Part shown: piece by piece, positions 46,067-57,901 of the stretch
How the letters are laid out: each line of letters starts with the position of its first letter
Position numbering within the stretch: position 1 is the stretch's first letter
Origin: Toxorhynchites rutilus septentrionalis
Lineage: Eukaryota > Arthropoda > Insecta > Diptera > Culicidae
DNA: 64,000 nucleotides
Reading direction: 5' to 3'
Assembly: GCF_029784135.1 (NCBI RefSeq)
Contig: NC_073746.1
Location: forward strand, 111,784,035-111,848,034
Translations under genes and position numbers: made by a program
The notes under the pieces: model-generated
The model's input: the letters and a program-made list of their open reading frames with translations, nothing else
What the model was told of the DNA's origin: nothing
The model's database searches: none

Positions 46067-48385
46067 CAGGGTCTTTCAGATTAAACGCTTAAGCAAAAAA
46101 TTTTAATAACTTTTTCAAGAGTGAACCGATTTTTATTTTCAAAACACCAAAATAAAGCTTATTTTAGGACGTTTTCGATGTGACCACCTCTTTTTTCGAT
46201 TAAGCGTTTTAAACGGTGAACAAAATTTTTCATGCACAACTCTAACGTTACAACTTTGATGCTGTTGAAAATCCGAGTTATTTCTTCTTTAAGTTGATCC
46301 AAATTTTGTGGCTACATAGCAACCCCCAAAGAAAGTAATCCACGACGAGAAATTTTGAAATTGTTACCATAAGAGGACAAAGTTTCATTAAGGCTCCGGT
46401 TGCTCGAGTAATACGATTTCACTAACAAATACACGTTCTCGTAAATTGTACATCTTAGCATTAGCATTAGCATTAACATTAGCATAGAGCAAGCTGCACA
46501 ATATCGTGGGTGGTACGAATTCAGAACTGTTAAGGTAAAAACTCGCCTCCATCCGTTGCTGATGATTGGTAATATCTCTTAAATGAAGGCATGTTTTCTC
46601 CAACCGTTAAGAATTGTCCTGGCCGCGTCCTTGCAACTGCTAAGGAAAGGGAAGGAATGATAGTTCGACATTTACTTAAGAGAGATGCAGAGAACTCTAC
46701 GACCTCTCATGAATGTCTCGGGAATTTAGGAATGTGTTAATAGGGAAGGTATGCCATAGGATACACTCAGCCAGTGTTACAGGCACAGCTTGTTATTGTA
46801 CTATTACTATTACTATTACTATTACTATTACTATTACTATTAATATTACTATTACTATTACTATTACTATTACTATTACTATTACTATTACTATTACTAT
46901 TACTATTACTATTACTATTACTATTACTATTACTATTACTATTACTATTACTATTACTATTACTATTACTATTACTATTACTATTACTATTACTATTACT
47001 ATTACTATTACTATTACTATTACTATTACTATTACTATTACTATTACTATTACTATTACTATTACTATTACTATTACTATTACTATTACTATTACTATTA
47101 CTATTACTATTACTATTACTATTACTATTACTATTACTATTACTATTACTATTACTATTACTATTACTATTACTATCTCTTGGTACAAAGTGTAGCTGCT
47201 GGGGGAATTGGTTAGTCTAATTATAGAATGCTACAAATGGGCTCCGCCCTTCCCAACGTTGTCCTAAAAAAGAAAAAAAAAGTTTTATTTTAATTTATGA
47301 ATGGATTTATGAGATTTATTAATTTTATTTAATTTATTTTAAGAAGAATTTTGTTATTTGATACTTTTTTATGGATGGGAAAAACCAGCGGGAGTGAGAG
47401 TACTCTCTCTCTTCTCCTGTAGGCATAAACCCTTAATTTATTTACCTTAACAGTTATATGCTCGATCAGATGTTGAACAAATAAGTAGTGTAGCGCTGGT
47501 TTTTCTTTTTAGTCAGGGAAAAGACGACGCGATATCTAGCGTTCTGACCAACTGCGCACTGCTTACCGCGCCCGACTGGCTCAGTACTTTTTATTAACTT
47601 CTTTTGTTTACAATCACAATTTCTTATTTACTAACTGAATTTTTCGGGTCACGCTAGAATCGTACGCACACGTTTCCGTGGTGCTGACTCTGCGCGAACC
47701 CCTGTTGTACAATCAAACCGCTATGTGGAACTTGCCCCCCGGAAATTTGGCGAATAAACAAAAACTAAAGTGGGGCCGGTTCGACATAAGCGGAACTTAT
47801 AAATTAAATAAGGGCGCTTCAGTAGAATATTAAATGTAAAATATAAATAATTTAATGAATAATAACAACAAAATCTCTACCTCAAATATGCTACGTGGAC
47901 TACTGAAATTTTAAAGCTTTATTGTTGGGGGCGATTTCTTAGCATTGGAATTACGCTTTAGTCCGTACCAACCCTGTTCATCGAGAATAAATTTGCTTTC
48001 TCATTATGTAAAAATAATAATCATTGAGATCTGCTCACAAAAAGGCAAAGCAGTAGTCCTGTTTATCCTCAATTTCAGATTCAAATAAATTATTATTATA
48101 TTATAATAAAATATATGAAAATAAATATTCAGATAATTATATATAGCTTGAAAAAAATGTTTTTTTACTTTATAGAATCATCATTTAACCTAGCTCGTTC
48201 AAATTTGGAAAGGTTGTTTTCTACGTTCTTGTAAATTGTACCATCCGATCAGACTGAACGAGTAGCCGAATATTATCATCCCGAAGTGGGGAATGCAGTG
48301 TTACCATCGACGGAGCGAAACATTTTTTTTTATAAGGAGCTATTCGATTTTTTTTTTGCGTGAGCGTTTAATCTGAAAGACCCTG
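46067..48385 (-). mobile_element. Mariner-like element with CAGGGTCTTTCAG ends, gutted and filled
   Basis: Ends CAGGGTCTTTCAGATTAAAC and its complement, with TA at 46065-46066 and 48386-48387. Inside the left end, 46150-46310 (-) reads LDQLKEEITRIFNSIK, MKNFVHRLKRLIEKRGGHIE and NVL, the usual C-terminus of insect mariner-type transposases. The rest of the enzyme is absent. 46320-48100 is foreign: an unassigned repeat, a hexanucleotide array and possible LTR-like sequence near 47490-47800. Confidence 0.75.
46799..47176. repeat. (ACTATT)n hexanucleotide microsatellite, ~62 units
   Basis: Almost perfect 6-bp array over about 378 bp with one early T-to-A type variant (TTAATATTAC near 46840). All long ORFs here (poly-TI, poly-L, poly-VI) are artefacts of it. 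Confidence 0.98.
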
Positions 48386-48936
48386 TATGACAATAGTTTT
48401 GTCTTTCTCAAACTGGCAAAAATTATTTGAACGGTTGAAGGTTGTTTTTTAGAATACGAATTAAGAAATATATCAAAACCAAAAACTTTTCGAGAAATTA
48501 TAGCTTTAAAAAATTATGATTTTAAAAAAAAGAAAAATCGACACTTCCCGGCTTTTTCTTGTTTTTTGTTTTTGGCATTTTCCAGTTGCTTAAAAAATTT
48601 AATTCGCATCTCTGATTGCATCCGACATTCATTTTACAAACGGTTGGTAATATGTACAGAAAAAATATGATCATTCCCCTAATGTTTGCGTTACCCAAAA
48701 TTTTGTAGCTGCTTTTACCAAGGATTTTTATGGGTGTATGAGTTGAAGATTATCATCATAGACTTTTATTCATGTTGAATGTTGTTGAATGTTTGTTTTT
48801 TCTCGCGTTATTTATTTTACTTCGATGCAAATAACACACTGACACTTATGTACAAGGTAATAACTCAATTGCTACTCTCTTGTTATTCATGATGTTTCGA
48901 AAGATCGTTTATTTATCTTGTGGGCCATGCGCGTAT
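48130..48936 (+). repeat. Left arm of ~0.8-kb inverted duplication
   Basis: Reverse complement of 51965-52789. It starts CAGATAATTATATATAGC, includes the right ~255 bp of the CAGGGTCTT element, and ends GGGCCATGCGCGTAT. Only scattered differences were seen by eye. Confidence 0.93.
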
Positions 48937-50454
48937 TTAGCGTAGAATTAGCACAGATTTATTTGCTGACCCTCAGTAGTAAATCTGTTTTTGTTTATAT
49001 TTCTTCTTCGTTCACGATGAGCTAGAATGCTTTCCCGCAATTCTACATTGTTGCCCGAGGTGCCACTGAACGATCACAACAACACTTAACAGTTGTCTTG
49101 ATATTCTAAATACTTTCATAGTGTATCCCTTTCGTCATCTGAATGTGTAATTATCCGAATTCAAGACTCGTGCAGGTGTATCTGACATTAATTTGTAGTG
49201 CAGTCAAATATTTTTTTATGCGATTAAATTATTTGTGCGATTTATGTTCCGATTTAAAAATAAAATAGGATCGCACAAAAAGAGGTTTGGCTGGTTTGTT
49301 CATTTTCGTGACTGGTTTCCTCCTGTTTTCCTACAGATAGAAAATGTTAATTTAGTTTTGTTTTGAGTTTTGGCTCAAGAGTGAAGTGGCGGCCACCAAT
49401 CGAGGTGAATACGAAGGATGATTTAGAACACAGTCGCGAGATCCAGCCAAAAATTGTTGCACGAATTCTTGTCGTAATATCGTTTAGTTCAGCCTAATTT
49501 TCTAGGCTGAAATTTTTCGGATTCTGGTCATCAATCGCTTCAAAACATTAAGATGATTGAATATTCTCCAGTAATCGTTTCACGTTGTATAACGAAATCC
49601 TGAATTTCAATCGACCATATATTGCAAACGCCTCCAAGGCTGCCCTGTGAATGATTTGTCGATTGAATTAAATCGCATTCTGATTCCGCCACCACCAGAG
49701 CACATGAACATGTTCCGCCGAGAAAGTCATGTCTCATCGGTAATTTAGGACATCACTTGACGCTCGCGGTGAGCCTCAACTACGTCAATGCCCTACATGT
49801 ATGTCGATTGCAGCTTTTCCGTCATCCTGTCAGTTTAGTACCCGTTTGCCCGATGTGTATGCTTTATTTCACTGGATTGTTTTTTCGTCGTTTAGTTTGT
49901 TTACTCCTAACTAGTTGATGGCTGCAATTTAAGACGAGCTCCTCCTGATAACGCAAGGAATTCAACGCCGCGGTCGATTGTAGAATGAATGATTTATAAG
50001 TAAACAGGCTTCTCGTGTGGAACATCTGCTAGTTTTTTTTACACACATTCATGTGCGTGGTTCATTCGGTTGATAAGGTGATTGAGCCCGTTACAATACG
50101 AAGTCTCATTTTGAGCCAATTATCAATAAAATACAAAACATAAATTTTTCTTCAATTTGAGTCGTCATTAAGGTGGTTCAGAAGTAATAGTCTTATGCCA
50201 ATGCATAATCGTCTTTTATGTCTCCTAATTATCTTTTTAGTCTCTTGTCTGAGTGCCTCGAAGTGGTAATTTAATTCTAGGAAAAAGTGTCGACCGGAAC
50301 CAAAACTGGTGTATAGTTTTGACTTGCCTTGTGAGATGGTGAGCTTGGTTAAGTTTTGACTTTTCGATCCATGAGTTCTCTTCCCATAAAACTTACCTTT
50401 TTAGTACTATAATATTTTATAGTATTATTCGTACTATGGTTCGAATTTATCTAA
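48937..50454. other. Unassigned upstream DNA
   Basis: No domain-bearing frame. The minus ORF 49540-49737 is unrecognised. It may contain 5' regulatory sequence of the gene at 50983. Confidence 0.35.
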
Positions 50455-50456
50455 TA

Positions 50457-50665
50457 CCCTCCATATTCGCAAGATATAGCACCCTATGACTTCTGGCTGT
50501 TCAGGAATAATTGTTTGAAAATGAATTTCAGTAAACGGAGTGGTAAAAGAAATGGAAGCGTCTTCCGACAATCTTCCAGGATCTGACTTCAGAAGTACCC
50601 GTCATAAATTAGGACATCACTGGAACAATTCTACTCCAGTTCAAGGTGTTTTCATTGAAAAATAA
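50457..50665 (+). pseudogene. Mariner transposase C-terminal relic
   Basis: PPYSQDIAPYDFWLFRNN matches the PPYSPDLAPxDFWLF motif that carries the third aspartate of DD34D mariners. Further on, HHWNNSTPVQGVFIEK resembles the terminal RWxxCIxxQGxYFE block. Frames are broken between. Confidence 0.65.
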
Positions 50666-50829
50666 ATTGTGATCAGAACCAAAGAATCGTGTTTTCTCCG
50701 AAGAACAAAACCTAATGAACAGCCCAGTGGCACTATGGAAATTTCTGGCTTATTTCAGCCGGAAATACAGTGGTCAACTTCCATGCCCGATACCTGTAGT
50801 TTTTGCCCGATACCATCGAACAAGAAAAT

Positions 50830-50838
50830 TATATATAG
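50830..50838 (+). promoter_or_regulatory. Possible TATA box of the 50983 gene
   Basis: TATATATAG, 145 bases before the chosen ATG. No clear TCAGT initiator is seen ~30 bases on, so support is weak. Confidence 0.35.
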
Positions 50839-50982
50839 CAACAAACGAACACGCATAGGTCCGTGGAACATCGAACGAACAAGTCGATAGCTATCGCAAA
50901 AAATCGCAATGTATTTTTACCACCAAACAGCGGCGACAGTCATAATGTATGTGTCTGCAAATCTGGAAGGTTTCGTCTAGTC

Positions 50983-51725
50983 ATGTTCATTGGCAATATA
51001 ATTGGAGTTTGGACAATCCTTGCCTGCCGATGGGCGCAGGTAACTCAAAAGAAAAATTAAAATAATATTAAAATAATCAAAAGTCATATTCATGTTCAGG
51101 CCTTAGTAACTGTCAACTTCGACGGGGAGTTTAAAACCTGCGACAATGGGATGGAGCTGCCAGGTTTGGATTATTCTCGTTTCGATGTGCTTCTTTTGGA
51201 CGATGAGAACGTCACTATCAACGGTAAGCTGTCAACGACCAGGGATTACAACAACCCCTTGAGTGTAAGATGTGATGCTTGGTTTCAATTGAGGAGAGTT
51301 TATGACTGTTTTGCTTTTGCCTCCTCCACTCGATCAGGTAAACGTGTATACCAAGCGGTTGGTCAGTGGCAACTGGGTCCCATCGATGAACCGTTTCATA
51401 CCTAATTTTTGCGAGGTGCTCAAAGCACCGAATGAAATGTGGACGCCATTTATGGCTGCCTTCGAACAGCAGAGCTGTCCTTTCCTGGCAGGGGTAGGTT
51501 TCGTTAAAATATAATTTCGGTGAGAAAATAATATTTATCTCTTCAATCCAAATGAAGCACACGGAGAACTTTGACCACACGAACATAGGGAACATGGTGA
51601 ATAGCATGAAAATTCCACCGTCACTTCAAGGCCAGTGGAAACTTTTCATAGAGTTTGGAACAATTCGGAAATTAGCCCACGAGAAAGAATGCGCAATGGC
51701 GGATTTTCTGGTGGTGGAAGTATGA
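50983..51725 (+). CDS. Secreted DUF1091-type protein, 4 exons, 181 aa (gene 1)
   Basis: Exons at 50983-51039, 51100-51264, 51338-51493 and 51558-51725. Introns are 60, 73 and 64 nt, all GT-AG and all phase 0 (GTAACT..TTCAG, GTAAGA..ATCAG, GTAGGT..TGAAG). The product starts MFIGNIIGVWTILACRWAQ, a signal peptide, which is why I chose this ATG although the frame is open back to 50863. The mature part has cysteines at 33, 99, 121 and 171, GNWVPSMNRFIPNFC, FEQQSCPFLAG and LQGQWKLFIEF, and ends CAMADFLVVEV. Length, the PNFC/QQ-SCPF-AG/EC pattern and splice layout fit the insect DUF1091 (DM8/DM11-like) small secreted proteins, some of which are linked to chemosensation or lipid binding. That link is family inference only. 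A paralogue lies at 57902-58581. It is enclosed by the inverted duplication arms. It appears intact. Confidence 0.8.
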
Positions 51726-51738
51726 ATTTATATGTCTG

Positions 51739-51744
51739 AATAAA
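51739..51744 (+). terminator. Polyadenylation signal of gene 1
   Basis: AATAAA 14 bases after the stop codon of the 50983-51725 gene, a normal distance for compact insect genes. Confidence 0.65.
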
Positions 51745-51889
51745 GTATCGACGAAAATCGGGATGAAACAGCACAAGATATTAATGAATCAACTTAATAA
51801 AAAAAATTCAGTTATTTAATCGGTAACTGAAAAAACTACATTCCTAGTTTCTAATTCCTGGATCGCGAATTCTCAGATGCAAATGTTTT

Positions 51890-51964
51890 GTACAAACAAA
51901 AATTCAACAAATACAACGAAAACAAGAAATACAACAAATATAACAAATACAACAAATACAACAT
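51890..51964. repeat. AACAAATAC minisatellite, part 1
   Basis: Short degenerate 9-bp repeat ending exactly where the inverted arm begins (ACAACAT|ACGCGC). Confidence 0.85.
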
Positions 51965-52789
51965 ACGCGCATGGCCCACAAGATAAATAAACGATCTTTC
52001 GAAACATCATGAATAACAAGAGAGTAGCAATTGAGTTATTACCTTGTACATAAGTGTCAGTGTGTTATTTGCATCGAAGTAAAATAAATAACGCGAGAAA
52101 AAACAAACATTCAACAACATTCAACATGAATAAAAGTCTATGATGATAATCTTCAACTCATACACCCATAAAAATCCTTGGTAAAAGCAGCTACAAAATT
52201 TTGGGTAACGCAAACATTAGGGGAATGATCATATTTTTTCTGTACATATTACCAACCGTTTGTAAAATGAATGTCGGATGCAATCAGAGATGCGAATTAA
52301 ATTTTTTAAGCAACTGGAAAATGCCAAAAACAAAAAACAAGAAAAAGCCGGGAAGTATCGATTTTTCTTTTTTTAAAAATCATAATTTTTGAAAGCTATA
52401 ATTTCTCGAAAAGTTTTCGGTTTTGATATATTTCTTAATTCGTATTCTAAAAACAACCTTCAACCGTTCAATTAATTTTTGCCAGTTTGGGAAAGACAAA
52501 ACTATTGTCATACAGGGTCTTTCAGATTAAACGCTCACGCAAAAAAAAAATCGAATAGCTCCTTATAAAAAAAATGTTTCGCTCCGTCGATGGTAACACT
52601 GCATTCCCCACTTCGGGACGATAATATTCGGCTACTCGTTCAGTCTGATCGGATGGTTTTTAGTGTCAAGATGTACAATTTACAAGAACGTAGAAAACAA
52701 CCTTTCCAAATTTGAACGAGCTAGGTTAAATGATGATTCTATAAAATAAAAAAAACATTGTTTTTCAAGCTATATATAATTATCTGAAA
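51965..52789 (-). repeat. Right arm of the inverted duplication
   Basis: Complement of 48130-48936, with a CAGGGTCTTTCAG terminus at 52513 preceded by TA. It differs by a 16-bp insertion (TTTTAGTGTCAAGATG, near 52660) and a few substitutions. AACAAATAC repeats lie on both sides of this arm. Confidence 0.93.
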
Positions 52790-52994
52790 ACAACAAATAC
52801 AACAAATAAAACAAATACAACAAATACAACAAATACAACAAATACAACAAATACAACAAATACAACAAATACAACAAATACAACAAATACAACAAACACA
52901 ACAAATACAACAAATACAACAAATACAACAAATACAACAAATACAACAAATACAACAAATACAACAAATACAACAAATACAACAAATACAAATT
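52790..52994. repeat. AACAAATAC minisatellite, part 2
   Basis: About 22 near-perfect 9-bp units. The minus-strand poly-LYL frame is an artefact. The array resumes after the SINE at 53483-53580. Confidence 0.95.
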
Positions 52995-53482
52995 AGGGGG
53001 TCTCCGTAGCCACATTGGTTGCGCGTTCGCTTAGTAAGCGATCGATCGTGAGTTCAAAACTCAGGACCCTCATTTGACCATCTTTGTGTTGTTACAGAAT
53101 AGCTACGTCCACGCAACAATCATCAGCGATGGAAATCGATCCACGGTCGAAATAAGATCGATTCATCCATACAACTGCTCTGCTCTGCAAGACACATCGG
53201 GCTGCTGTTCTATAAATAACTCAACAATGATCAATCAACTGTCTCCGCTGTCCGGTGGTCCCACTGGATAATGGAAGAACAGAAAGAATACTCTTACGCC
53301 TAAATGGCTACTGTGTGAATGTATCATATGTAATGATATAGAAGGAATACTGGCGAATGGCAACTGTGTAATGTGCTAATTATAGGTATATGATAACCAT
53401 GTGACATGAATACGATTAAAATTCGGCTCTGTTTCAGTTAAAATGCTAATGAGCCTTAAATAAATAAATGGGATAAAAAAAA
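52995..53482 (+). mobile_element. ~490-bp tRNA-derived SINE with LINE-like tail
   Basis: The head GGGGGTCTCCGTAGCCACAT has a degenerate A box. GAGTTCAAAACTC is a B box. A ~380-bp body follows, and the end is ATGAGCCTTAAATAAATAAA then TGGGATAAAAAAAA. That tail matches the 3' end of LINE copy 1 (2283-2325). It sits inside the AACAAATAC array, so CAAATACAA on each side is compatible with, but does not prove, a target duplication. Confidence 0.78.
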
Positions 53483-53879
53483 CAAATACAACAAACACAA
53501 CAAACATAACACACACAACAAATACAACAAATACAACAAATACCACAAATACAACAAATAATACGGATACAACAGATACAGTAGAAGCCCTATTATTCGC
53601 GGAATTGAATGGCAAGGTTACCTTGGATAACGAAAATTGCAGATGATGCAATAAAGGACTAAAAATGAGGTGCAAATACGAATAAAAAGATATTTCAGCA
53701 TGAAAACTATACATAAATAATTCAACTATCCGTCTGTTAGGTCGTATACATTGGTGGTCAGATAATGTGAAAGCCATGACCAAAACAAAAGTGCAAGAGC
53801 GTGCCACTCACTGACAAATTTCGGGAAGGCCTATAAATTTACTACAGAACTCGGTCTTGTGGATAATCGAGACTCTGCT

Positions 53880-54430
53880 GTATGAGAAATTTAAGAAATA
53901 CAAGAAATCAGAGAAATACAGAAATACAAGAAATACAAGAAAACAATAACTACTGAAACTACAAAAAATACGAGAAATAAAGAATTTTAAAAATGCTGCA
54001 CAACGACGATGGCAAGAACTACAATAACTACAATAATTAAAAGAACTGCAAAAAACTTTATGAATTAAAAAAAATACAAAAATTCTGAAAGTTAAACAAA
54101 CTACAAAAACTCCAAGAATTTAAAAAAACAATGCCTCCAAGAGTTAGAAAAAATGCAAAAACTTCAAGAGTTAGAAGAACTACAAAAATTGCAAAGAATT
54201 GAAGGAACTGCAAAAACTCCAAGAACTACATAATAACACGAAATACATAAACAAGAACAACAATGACTACCAAAACTACAAAAGATACGAGAAAAAAAGA
54301 ATTACAAAATGCTCGAACGACGAGAGCTGCAAGAACTACAATAACTACAATAATTAAAAAAACTACAAAAAACTTCAAGAATTGAAAAAAGAACTAAAAA
54401 TTCTGAAAGTTAAAAAAACTACAAAAAATT
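53880..54430. repeat. Degenerate ACAAGAA/ACTACAAAAA simple repeat
   Basis: A-rich short-unit repeats (AAGAACTAC, AAAACTTCAAGAATT), the decayed flank of the array after 54920. It is interrupted by GACGTAG copy G. Confidence 0.85.
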
Positions 54431-54917
54431 CGAGGGGTTGTATCCAAGAAACGACCGCTTATGACGTAGGACTACGCAATCTTTTTTTTTTTTTGAAATT
54501 TGTTGGTTTATCATTTTGGATATTATTCGCGAATACGTCGAAATTTCATAAATAACTCTTTAGTAAACAGTTACGGGGACCCTGAAAAGGTCTAATGGCG
54601 TGCGTGGTATGCCCCCTCGTTTTTTTTTTCTAGCGGCTGCATGAAAGCTCTGTTCGGGAAAGCACACAAATAGACAGAACAAATGTATGGGGAAATGGAA
54701 TGCTTCCAATTTTCATCAATACATACCATATACAGACTATGGGATTGTAATGTATAGCATATAAAACAAATCTTAGTAAATTTCCGATTCGATTGGTCTG
54801 TAAATATATAAAATCTGTTTGCAGCAAAAATAGTTATTAACGTCAATTTTATTCCATAAAAAACGTGACATATTTTCTGATGTGGCACCCTTAATGTAAG
54901 ACGTAGTCCTACATCTA
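54431..54917 (-). mobile_element. GACGTAG-family element, copy G (shortest)
   Basis: About 490 bp: left AGGGGTTGTATCCAAGAAAC then CTTATGACGTAGGACTACG, right TAAGACGTAGTCCTACATC. Only the two terminal regions of the family remain, including GATTGTAATGTATAGCATAT. The ORF 54592-54888 (-) is family sequence without a domain. Confidence 0.78.
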
Positions 54918-54919
54918 AA

Positions 54920-56945
54920 CTGCAAGAGCTAGAAGAACTACAAAAACTTCAAGAGTTTTAAGAACTACAAAAACTTCAAGAGTTTTAAGAACTACAAAAA
55001 CTTCGAGAATTAAAAGAACTACAAAAACTCAAAGAACTACAAAACCACACGAACTATAAAATTTCACGAACTACAAAATTTACTCGAACGCTTGGCTTGT
55101 TCAATTGCACGAATTACTCTACAAGAACTACAAGAATTACACAAATTTCAATGCAAGAACCACAAGAATTACACGAATTACACTACAAGAATCACAAGAG
55201 TTACACTACAAGAGCTACACGAATTACACTACAAGAACTACAAGAATTACACTACAAGAACTGCAAGAATTACACCACAAGAACTACAAGGATTACACTA
55301 CAAGAACTACAAGAACTGCAATAATCACACTACAAGAACTACAAGAATTACACTACGAGAGCTACAAGAATTACACTACGAGAACTACAAGAATTACACT
55401 ACGAGAACTACAAAAATTACATGACAAGAATTACAAGAATCACACTAAAAGAACTGCAATAATCACACTACAAGAACTACAAGAATTACACTACGAGAGC
55501 TACAAGAATTACACTACGAGAACTACAAGAATTACACTACGAGAACTACAAGAATTACACTACAAGAACTACAAGAATTACACTACAAGAACTAAAAGAA
55601 TTACACTACAAGAACTACAAGAATTACACTACAAGAACTAAAAGAGTTACACTACAAGAACTACAAGAATTACACTACGAGAGCTACAAGAATTATACTA
55701 CGACAACTACAAGAATTACACTACGAGAACTACAAGAATTACACTACGAGAACTACAAGAATTACACTACGTGAACTACAAGAACTACAAGAATTACACT
55801 ACAAGAACTACAAGAATTACACTACAAGAACTACAAAAATTACATGACAAGAACTACAAGAATCACACTAAAAGAACTGCAATAATCACACTACAAGAAT
55901 TACACTACGAGAGCTACAAGAATTATACTACGACAACTACAAGAATTACACTACGAGAACTACAAGAATTACACTACGAGAACTACAAGAACTACACTAC
56001 GTGAACTACAAGAACTACAAGAATTACACTACAAGAACTATAAGAATTACACTACAAGAACTACAAAAATTACATGACAAGAATTACAAGAATCACACTA
56101 AAAGAACTGCAATAATCACACTACAAGAACTACAAGAATTACACTACGAGAGCTACAAGAATTACACTACGAGAACTACAAGAATTACACTACGAGAACT
56201 ACAAGAATTACACTACAAGAACTACAAGAATTACACTACAAGAACTAAAAGAATTACACTACAAGAACTACAAGAATTACACTACAAGAACTAAAAGAGT
56301 TACACTACAAGAACTACAAGAATTACACTACGAGAGCTACAAGAGTTATACTACGACAACTACAAGAATTACACTACGAGAACTACAAGAATTACACTAC
56401 GAGAACTACAAGAATTACACTACGAGAACTACAAGAATTACACTACGTGAACTACAAGAACTACAAGAATTACACTACAAGAACTACAAGAACTACAAGA
56501 ATTACACTACAAGAACTACAAGAATTACACTACAAGAACTACAAAAATTACATGACAAGAACTACAAGAATCACACTACAAGAACTGCAATAATCACACT
56601 ACAAGAAGTACAAGAATTACACTACGAGGACTACAAGAATTACATTACAAGAACTACAAGAATTACACTACAAGAACTACAAGAATTACACTACAAGAAC
56701 TACAAGAATTACACTACAAGAACTACAAAAATTACATGACAAGAACTACAAGAACTACAAGAACAACAAGAACTAAAAGAACTACATGATCTACAAGAAC
56801 TACAAGAACTGCAAGAACTACAAGAACTACAAGAACTACAAGAACAACAAGAACAACAAGAACAACAAGAACAACAAGAACAACAAGAACAACAAGAACA
56901 ACAAGAACAACAAGAACAACAAGAACAACAAGAACAACAAGAACA
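54920..56945. repeat. ~21-bp minisatellite (CTACAAGAATTACACTACRAGAA) with higher-order blocks
   Basis: Two kilobases of units such as CTACAAGAATTACACTACAA. A marker CATGACAAGAA recurs at about 55420, 55843, 56073, 56551 and 56735, and a GCAATAATCACACTA block follows most of these, showing block duplications of ~180-480 bp. At the right it becomes (CAACAAGAA)n to 56945. Frames reading NYTTRTTRITLQEL and CSCCSCC are artefacts. Confidence 0.93.
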
Positions 56946-57901
56946 AAAGGAGCTGATGGTTTGCGTGGTTTTGTGGAAACAGTTGAAGATGGTTGATTCA
57001 TTTTTTGCGGAAAAAATACACACACTGTTCTTTAAAAAAAAAACAATGTGCTCGTGTGATGCAAAAATATACAAGCACCCTGCACCAGATTGCATGAAAA
57101 TCAATACAGCGTCTCCACCGAACAAAATTATATCAATGTGTGCGATATCTTCCATTCTTCCTTTGTATCGAGCAAAATCGTTGTTGTGATACCAGCATTA
57201 AGAAAGTAAGCTTGCTAGCTGGAGTGAAATTGTGATTTGAGTTGTGAATTAGTTGAAAACGGGCGGAGCTTAAAGTGTAATCTTCTCTCCATCAATCTCC
57301 GAATCACAATTGTTGAGAACCTAAACATAATGTTTGCCTCGTGTCATTCGATTTTTACCAATAATTCGGGCATGAGATGGGTCGCCGCGAAATTCGTACA
57401 AAAACTACTCAATCTTGACAAAAAAGCGTCACATTATCATTGCTAAGGAGCTAACTCTAACTCTTAACAACTAACTACATAACTAACTACTGTAGCTAAG
57501 ATACATGCGTACCAACAAAACGCCACAAAAAATCTAGTACACATAGCCCCGAGAAGTTCATGATTTGTGTGAGAACAACAAAAATTGGATCTCTCAGCAG
57601 CTCAACAGTTTTACTCTTTCGGATTTTTTGTTTGAGGTTTTCAGGAATGTTGTAAAGTCTCAAATAAAATCCACTAATTTCGGGTATGTGAGTAACACAC
57701 AATGTTCTTTCAAATTGATTCAATGTTTCGGAACTGGAAGACGAGCTTTAATCGTTTTTTTTATCGTACTTTTGTGGTATAGTCTCCAATGTAACTAAAC
57801 CAAGTAAATTACTTACTGTTCTTGAAGAAATATATTTAAGTCTGATTGAATGTCGCGTTCAAGAGAAATGTGTGTTCATTCCATAATGTCCCCAAACCTT
57901 C
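56946..57901. other. Unassigned DNA downstream of gene 2
   Basis: No domain-bearing frame seen. It holds the 3' flank of the gene ending at 57902; I could not find a canonical AATAAA within its first 100 bases. Confidence 0.4.

Noticed and set aside
46713..47220. Three long overlapping frames (poly-TI, poly-L, poly-VI)
   Set aside because: Hexanucleotide ACTATT has no stops in these frames; they are artefacts on both strands.
47490..47800. LTR of a gypsy or BEL element
   Set aside because: TGTAGCGCTGG start and promoter-like sequence are suggestive, but I could not find a matching end, target duplication or second copy.
55092..57155. Repeat proteins NYTTRTTRITLQEL (+) and CSCCSCC (-)
   Set aside because: Translations of the ACAAGAATT minisatellite, open in several frames and both strands.
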